DNA of 6,093 nucleotides from Flavobacterium sp. Lineage in GTDB: Bacteria; Bacteroidota; Bacteroidia; Flavobacteriales; Flavobacteriaceae. The position numbers were made by a program, and so were the translations under genes. This document shows positions 5,826 to 6,093 of the stretch, piece after piece (position 1 is the first letter of the stretch; each line of letters begins with the position of its first letter). The notes beneath the pieces are model-generated. The model was given only the letters and a program-made list of their open reading frames with translations, was not told the origin of the DNA and searched no databases. The stretch is from the NCBI GenBank assembly GCA_024642295.1, contig JAHEBK010000114.1:1-6093 (forward strand), written 5' to 3'.

Positions 5826-6093
5826 TTATTCTTTTAGAGTCATTTTTACTAATTCAATTTTTTTATTTGTGGCCTCTTCAATCACAAAATGATAGTCCCC
5901 AATAACGATTACGTCTCCTTGTTGCGGAATATCACTTGTATGATTCACTATAAATCCTCCTAAAGTTCCATAAGAATCACTTTCAGGAATATTCAACTTA
6001 TACGTTTGATTCAAATATTCCACATCAAATCGAGTGGAAAACAAATAAACACCTTCTTCTAACTCTTTTTCAACCAACTCTTCATCCGAATCA
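5826..6093 (-). CDS. CNNM/CBS/CorC_HlyC transporter-associated domain protein ('hemolysin family'), C-terminal fragment
   Basis: The last 88 residues of a gene that enters from the right edge; the frame stays open to 6092 and the true start lies outside. The visible part starts DSDEELVEKELEEG and carries the CorC_HlyC domain of CNNM-type membrane proteins, with STRFDVEYLNQTYKLNIP, then ESDSYGTLGGFIVNH, then IPQQGDVI and a closing beta-rich segment. In full proteins of about 400-450 residues this domain follows an N-terminal DUF21/CNNM membrane region and paired CBS domains. These proteins are linked to divalent cation (Mg/Co) efflux or tolerance; 'hemolysin' is a historical label. The internal TTG at 6075-6077 is not a start, because family similarity continues upstream of it. 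The gene lies 107 bp upstream of, and in the same direction as, the prolyl isomerase gene. No convincing terminator separates them, so read-through is possible. Confidence 0.88.
   Translation of the reverse strand, partial: DSDEELVEKELEEGVYLFSTRFDVEYLNQTYKLNIPESDSYGTLGGFIVNHTSDIPQQGDVIVIGDYHFVIEEATNKKIELVKMTLKE

Noticed and set aside
5300..5905. Plus-strand 201-codon open frame opposite the isomerase N-terminus and the following spacer
   Set aside because: It overlaps two strongly supported minus-strand genes. Its composition (rich in Leu, Ile, Asn, Ser) is what the antisense of those codons gives, and no family is recognisable.
6075..6077. TTG at 6077 as the start of a small 83-residue protein
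   Set aside because: The frame remains open upstream to the window edge and reads DSDEE, continuous with the acidic lead into the CorC_HlyC domain, so this is an internal codon of a longer gene.
5826..6093. Identification of the CorC_HlyC fragment as the gliding motility protein GldE
   Set aside because: GldE shares this domain architecture, but only the C-terminus is visible and the neighbourhood lacks gldD, ssb or mutY, so a specific symbol is not justified.

Overview
The window reads as a chromosomal segment of a Bacteroidota bacterium, most likely a Flavobacterium-like member of the Flavobacteriia. The reasons are low GC with A/T-rich spacers, translation starts that mostly lack a Shine-Dalgarno sequence, Bacteroidota-type promoter elements (TAnnTTTG), and protein families typical of flavobacteria: a class II HMG-CoA reductase next to a GYDIA-type GHMP kinase, and an S9B dipeptidyl peptidase.

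Layout, left to right. (1) Positions 1-930, minus strand: the N-terminal 300 or so residues of a secreted S9B (dipeptidyl peptidase IV-like) peptidase, running off the left edge. Its frame appears broken by a one-base deletion near position 45. (2) Positions 931-1263: a 333-bp divergent spacer with the promoter of the next operon and a degenerate repeat-rich stretch. (3) Positions 1270-3541, plus strand: a two-gene operon of class II HMG-CoA reductase and a GYDIA-family GHMP kinase, 37 bp apart. (4) Positions 3562-3598: a hairpin with A and T runs on both sides, which serves as a terminator for both converging transcription units. (5) Positions 3622-5718, minus strand: a large membrane-anchored periplasmic parvulin-type prolyl isomerase (PpiD/SurA-like). 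(6) Positions 5719-5825: a spacer with a probable promoter for the isomerase. (7) Positions 5826-6093, minus strand: the C-terminal end of a CNNM/CBS/CorC_HlyC ('hemolysin family') membrane protein that enters from the right edge.

How the genes work together. The reductase makes mevalonate. The kinase next to it carries GHMP motifs that most resemble phosphomevalonate kinase, so the pair looks like part of the mevalonate route to isoprenoids, although the exact kinase substrate is inferred. The isomerase handles envelope protein folding, the S9 peptidase degrades peptides in the periplasm or outside the cell, and the CorC-type protein is a membrane transporter-like protein. These three have no evident pathway link to the operon.

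This is mostly an ordinary housekeeping region. I see no mobile element, CRISPR array, RNA gene or defence system. The points most worth a second look are the apparent frameshift in the peptidase, the unassigned substrate of the GYDIA kinase, and the repeat-rich spacer.
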